Translations under genes and position numbers: made by a program
The notes under the pieces: model-generated
The model's database searches: none
Told to the model about the DNA's origin: nothing
What the model saw: only the letters and a program-made list of their open reading frames with translations
DNA from: Streptomyces sp. B93
GTDB taxonomy: Bacteria; Actinomycetota; Actinomycetes; Streptomycetales; Streptomycetaceae
Reading direction: 5' to 3'
DNA length: 64,000 bases
Assembly (NCBI RefSeq): GCF_018070565.1
Contig: NZ_JAGPXL010000011.1
Span: forward strand, 124,001-188,000
Shown here: one piece after another, positions 62,781 to 64,000 of the stretch
Numbering within the stretch: position 1 is the first letter of the stretch
Layout of the letters: every line of letters starts with the position of its first letter

Positions 62781-64000
62781 ATGGCACGCGAGTCGGAGTC
62801 CGGACTCCCCATCGAGCCGGTCTACGGTCCGGACGCTCTCCAGGGCTGGGAGCCCGAGGAGAAGCTGGGCGAGCCGGGTTCGTACCCGTACACGCGCGGT
62901 GTCTACCCGTCGATGTACACGGGCCGCCCCTGGACGATGCGCCAGTACGCCGGTTTCGGCACGGCGGCGGAGTCCAACGCCCGCTACCAGCAGCTGATCG
63001 CCAACGGCACCATGGGCCTGTCGGTGGCCTTCGACCTGCCCACCCAGATGGGCCACGACTCCGACGCCCCGATCGCGCACGGTGAGGTCGGCAAGGTCGG
63101 CGTGGCGATCGACTCCGTCGACGACATGCGGGTGCTGTTCGGCGGCATCCCGCTGGACAAGGTGTCGACGTCGATGACGATCAACGCCCCGGCCGCCCTG
63201 CTGCTGCTCCTCTACCAACTGGTCGCCGAGGAGCAGGGCGTCAGCGCCGACAAGCTCACCGGCACGATCCAGAACGACGTGCTGAAGGAGTACATCGCGC
63301 GCGGGACGTACATCTTCCCGCCGAAGCCCTCCCTGCGGCTGATCGCCGACATCTTCAAGTACTGCAAGGCCGAGATCCCCAAGTGGAACACCATCTCGAT
63401 CTCCGGCTACCACATGGCAGAGGCGGGCGCCTCACCCGCGCAGGAGATCGCGTTCACGCTGGCCGACGGCATCGAGTACGTGCGCACGGCGGTCGCCGCG
63501 GGCATGGACGTCGACGACTTCGCGCCCCGGCTGTCGTTCTTCTTCGTCGCCCGTACGACGATCCTGGAGGAGGTCGCCAAGTTCCGTGCCGCCCGCCGGA
63601 TCTGGGCCCGGGTGATGCGCGACGAGTTCGGAGCCAAGAACCCCAAGTCGATGATGCTGCGCTTCCACACCCAGACCGCGGGCGTGCAGCTGACCGCCCA
63701 GCAGCCCGAGGTCAACCTGGTCCGCGTCGCCGTCCAGGGCCTCGCCGCGGTCCTCGGCGGCACCCAGTCGCTGCACACCAACAGCTTCGACGAGGCGATC
63801 GCGCTGCCGACGGACAAGTCCGCCCGGCTCGCCCTGCGCACCCAGCAGGTCCTCGCCTACGAGACCGACGTGACGGCGACCGTCGACCCGTTCGCCGGGT
63901 CGTACGTCATCGAAAAGATGACCGACGACGTCGAGGCGGCGGCCGTCGAGCTGATGCGGAAGGTCGAGGACCTCGGCGGCGCGGTCAACGCCATCGAGCG
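62781..64000 (+). CDS. Acyl-CoA mutase large subunit, 5' part
   Basis: First 406 residues of a B12-dependent mutase of the methylmalonyl-CoA mutase family; the gene continues past the window. [40 protein letters not shown] and [20 protein letters not shown] are the family signatures of the large catalytic barrel; [14 protein letters not shown] and [20 protein letters not shown] contact the acyl-CoA. The start [16 protein letters not shown] differs from both classical methylmalonyl- and isobutyryl-CoA mutases, so the substrate is open. The B12 domain would be a separate subunit or lie outside. GGAGG at 62770-62774. Confidence 0.95.
   Translation, partial: MARESESGLPIEPVYGPDALQGWEPEEKLGEPGSYPYTRGVYPSMYTGRPWTMRQYAGFGTAAESNARYQQLIANGTMGLSVAFDLPTQMGHDSDAPIAHGEVGKVGVAIDSVDDMRVLFGGIPLDKVSTSMTINAPAALLLLLYQLVAEEQGVSADKLTGTIQNDVLKEYIARGTYIFPPKPSLRLIADIFKYCKAEIPKWNTISISGYHMAEAGASPAQEIAFTLADGIEYVRTAVAAGMDVDDFAPRLSFFFVARTTILEEVAKFRAARRIWARVMRDEFGAKNPKSMMLRFHTQTAGVQLTAQQPEVNLVRVAVQGLAAVLGGTQSLHTNSFDEAIALPTDKSARLALRTQQVLAYETDVTATVDPFAGSYVIEKMTDDVEAAAVELMRKVEDLGGAVNAIE

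Overview
The window is very GC-rich, gene-dense chromosomal DNA from a streptomycete. This rests on codon usage with G or C in almost every third position, many GTG (and a few TTG) starts, and Streptomyces-type families such as DUF3017 behind folD, DUF2690, SCO4848-like, SAV_2336-type and CU044_2847-type proteins. From memory, the housekeeping order purN-purH, folD, mdh, glyA, trpS, D-Ala-D-Ala carboxypeptidase, sdh, acyl-CoA mutase matches the S. coelicolor core around SCO4813-SCO4869. I saw no tRNA, rRNA, CRISPR array, transposase, integrase or prophage genes.

Layout. 1-9.9 kb is core metabolism: the end of purN, purH, an FHA protein, a winged-helix regulator, an RDD membrane protein, folD-DUF3017, an XRE/DUF2690 membrane regulator and mdh. 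9.9-16.9 kb is the most distinctive block, a four-gene minus-strand operon: a CU044_2847/Trypco1 protein, a trypsin-like protease fused to a VMAP-C domain, a MoxR AAA+ ATPase, and a large vWA-pseudokinase-P-loop protein. This is the architecture of a VMAP ternary NTP-dependent conflict (immunity-like) system. 16.9-22.8 kb is accessory: a MarR-GNAT regulator, a three-gene cluster in which adjacent proteins share a near-identical Gly/Asn/Phe motif (C-terminal in one, N-terminal in the next), and a YgiB/YgiC-like pair.

22.8-34 kb holds a GAF-PP2C phosphatase, rocD, glyA under a ZTP riboswitch, an ECF sigma factor with a membrane partner, trpS, a 2H phosphoesterase, a DprE1/DprE2-like pair and a YihY protein. 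34-46 kb is mostly envelope and regulation: a PBP-type carboxypeptidase, a metallophosphoesterase, an intergenic repeat cluster, a two-component system divergent from an MMPL transporter, TetR, a secreted protease, and a DCC thiol-oxidoreductase operon with a promoter flanked by two perfect palindromes. 46-50 kb is the sdhCDAB operon. 50-62.6 kb has a ureidoimidazoline decarboxylase, a GH20 hexosaminidase, a large PGRP/FG-GAP amidase with a DasR-like site upstream and two related small proteins on either side, two tandem ECF sigma/membrane-partner modules, and an L,D-transpeptidase lipoprotein. The window ends inside an acyl-CoA mutase gene.

Common themes: one-carbon and purine metabolism (purN, purH, folD, glyA) is tied together by ZTP/AICAR sensing; peptidoglycan enzymes cluster in the second half; and the 9.9-21.2 kb block looks like signalling or conflict machinery inserted between conserved core genes.
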